Origin: an uncultured Clostridia bacterium
GTDB taxonomy: Bacteria > Bacillota > Clostridia > Oscillospirales > Oscillospiraceae
Direction of reading: 5' to 3'
Assembly: GCA_945927915.1 (NCBI GenBank)
Contig: CAMEMX010000090.1
Location: 1 to 6,318, forward strand
Length of the DNA stretch: 6,318 bases
A program made the translations under genes and the position numbers. The notes under the pieces are model-generated. The model was not told the DNA's origin. It saw nothing but the letters and a program-made list of their open reading frames with translations, and searched no databases. Of the stretch, positions 5,459 through 6,318 are shown piece by piece. The number at the start of each line of letters is the position of its first letter. Positions within the stretch are counted from its first letter, which is position 1.

Positions 5459-6318
5459 ATGTCCTGGGAAACGATTTCCGCAATTTTTCTGTTCCTGCTT
5501 GGCCTCGGGCTGATCATCAAGGGCGGCGACGTCTTTGTTGACGCTGCGACGTGGATGGCTGAGGCTTCCGGCATTCCAAAATTCATTGTCGGCGCGACGG
5601 TCGTCTCGATCGCGACGACGCTGCCGGAGGTATTTGCCTCGTCGATCGCCGCCGCCGGCGGCAGCACAGAGATCGCGATCGGCAACGCAATCGGCTCCGT
5701 AACCGCAAACACGGGCCTTATCATGGGTGTTTCCGTCATTTTCCTGCCGATGGCGATCAAGCGGGCGCAGATCGGCGTAAAGGCCGGCATGATGCTCACG
5801 AGCATTCTTGCGCTTTTGCTGGTGTGCCTTGACGGTGCGGTGACCATTTGGGACTCCGTGCTGCTGATCGCGCTGTTCCTTGCTTTCATTGCTGAAAACG
5901 TCTATTCCGCGTCGAAAAACCGTGAGAAGAGCGAACGTCCCGAGATCACAAAAAAGACGGTGATCGTCAATATCCTGAAATTCGTTCTCGGCGCTGCCGC
6001 GCTTGCGATCGGCTCGAACCTGCTCGTTGACAACGGTAAATATCTTGCCAAGCTCATGGGCGTGCCGGAGCGCATCATCGCCATCACGCTGATTGCCATT
6101 GGAACCTCGCTGCCGGAGCTTGTGACCGCCATTACGTCCCTTGTAAAGAAGCAGGGCAGTATGTCCGTCGGCAATATCATCGGCGCGAACATCATTGACA
6201 TCACGATGATCCTGCCGGTCTGCTCGTTCATCTCCGGAGGCTCGCTGGTGGTGCCCGCTGACAGCTTCGGGCTGGATATGCCGGTGTGCCTCGGCATTGC
6301 GGCGATTGCCCTTCTTCC
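5459..6318 (+). CDS. CaCA-family cation exchanger (annotated-type sodium/calcium antiporter), candidate Mn2+ exporter; 3' end outside window
   Basis: The first 286 residues are present; bacterial relatives are usually about 320-340 long, so only the last helices are missing. It is a polytopic inner-membrane protein with the two inverted alpha repeats of the Ca2+/cation antiporter superfamily. Repeat 1 has ATTLPE (residues 52-57) and GNAIGSVTANTG (75-86). Repeat 2 has GTSLPE (215-220) and GNIIGANIIDIT (238-249). By alignment with NCX_Mj, the four acidic or amide ion ligands correspond to Glu57, Asn84, Glu220 and Asp247, all present. The usual GSN of each repeat is GSV in the first and GAN in the second, and the first SLPE is TLPE. 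A charged loop (about 152-166) separates the halves. A consensus promoter and a yybP-ykoY-type leader precede it. Family membership is clear. Mn2+ as physiological substrate is inferred from the leader; Ca2+/Na+ exchange is the default alternative. Confidence 0.9.
   Translation, partial: MSWETISAIFLFLLGLGLIIKGGDVFVDAATWMAEASGIPKFIVGATVVSIATTLPEVFASSIAAAGGSTEIAIGNAIGSVTANTGLIMGVSVIFLPMAIKRAQIGVKAGMMLTSILALLLVCLDGAVTIWDSVLLIALFLAFIAENVYSASKNREKSERPEITKKTVIVNILKFVLGAAALAIGSNLLVDNGKYLAKLMGVPERIIAITLIAIGTSLPELVTAITSLVKKQGSMSVGNIIGANIIDITMILPVCSFISGGSLVVPADSFGLDMPVCLGIAAIALL

Noticed and set aside
5356..5541. 61-codon plus-strand open frame starting within the riboswitch
   Set aside because: It runs through the aptamer and terminator and overlaps the exchanger start out of frame. 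Its initial ATG has no ribosome binding site and lies in the aptamer.
5377..5889. 170-codon open frame on the minus strand opposite the exchanger start
   Set aside because: It is antisense to the exchanger and runs through the riboswitch terminator; no ribosome binding site or motif is visible.
5902..6297. 131-codon open frame on the minus strand within the exchanger
   Set aside because: It is antisense to the second alpha repeat, whose plus-strand motifs are unmistakable.

Overview
The window looks like the chromosome of a GC-rich member of the Clostridia, most plausibly a gut Oscillospirales-type bacterium. This rests on gene content and style, not on a marker gene: strong GGAGG ribosome binding sites, sigma-A promoters, a DHHW-family protein behind an apparent membrane acyltransferase, and a heterodimeric Firmicutes-type ABC exporter.

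Layout. (1) 1-1467, plus strand: the last 32 codons of a membrane protein, probably an MBOAT O-acyltransferase, then a complete 450-residue DHHW/AlgX-like protein 15 bases later. Together they look like the end of a cell-surface polysaccharide O-acetylation operon. (2) 1472-1499: a perfect 12-bp hairpin between convergent genes, serving as a probable bidirectional terminator. (3) 1505-5132, minus strand: two overlapping ABC half-transporter genes. Their complementary motif defects (LILDD and IAQR in one, LSQGQ in the other) identify a heterodimeric exporter with one consensus and one degenerate ATP site, as in TM287/288, LmrCD and BmrCD. (4) 5133-5458: a regulatory region with two back-to-back sigma-A promoters. 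The ABC side has a 12-bp palindrome at the expected transcription start, a terminator-like leader hairpin, and a good ribosome binding site with no ATG, GTG or TTG at the proper distance. The other side carries what I read as a yybP-ykoY (Mn2+) riboswitch whose P1 helix is mutually exclusive with a downstream intrinsic terminator. (5) 5459-6318, plus strand: a CaCA-family cation exchanger, cut by the window end.

The most interesting unit is riboswitch plus exchanger. A manganese-sensing leader in front of a gene that would be named a sodium/calcium antiporter suggests that the protein exports Mn2+, and its alpha-repeat motifs depart from the usual ion-site pattern. I saw no tRNA, rRNA, CRISPR array or insertion sequence. 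Long open frames antisense to the ABC genes and to the exchanger were judged to be shadows.
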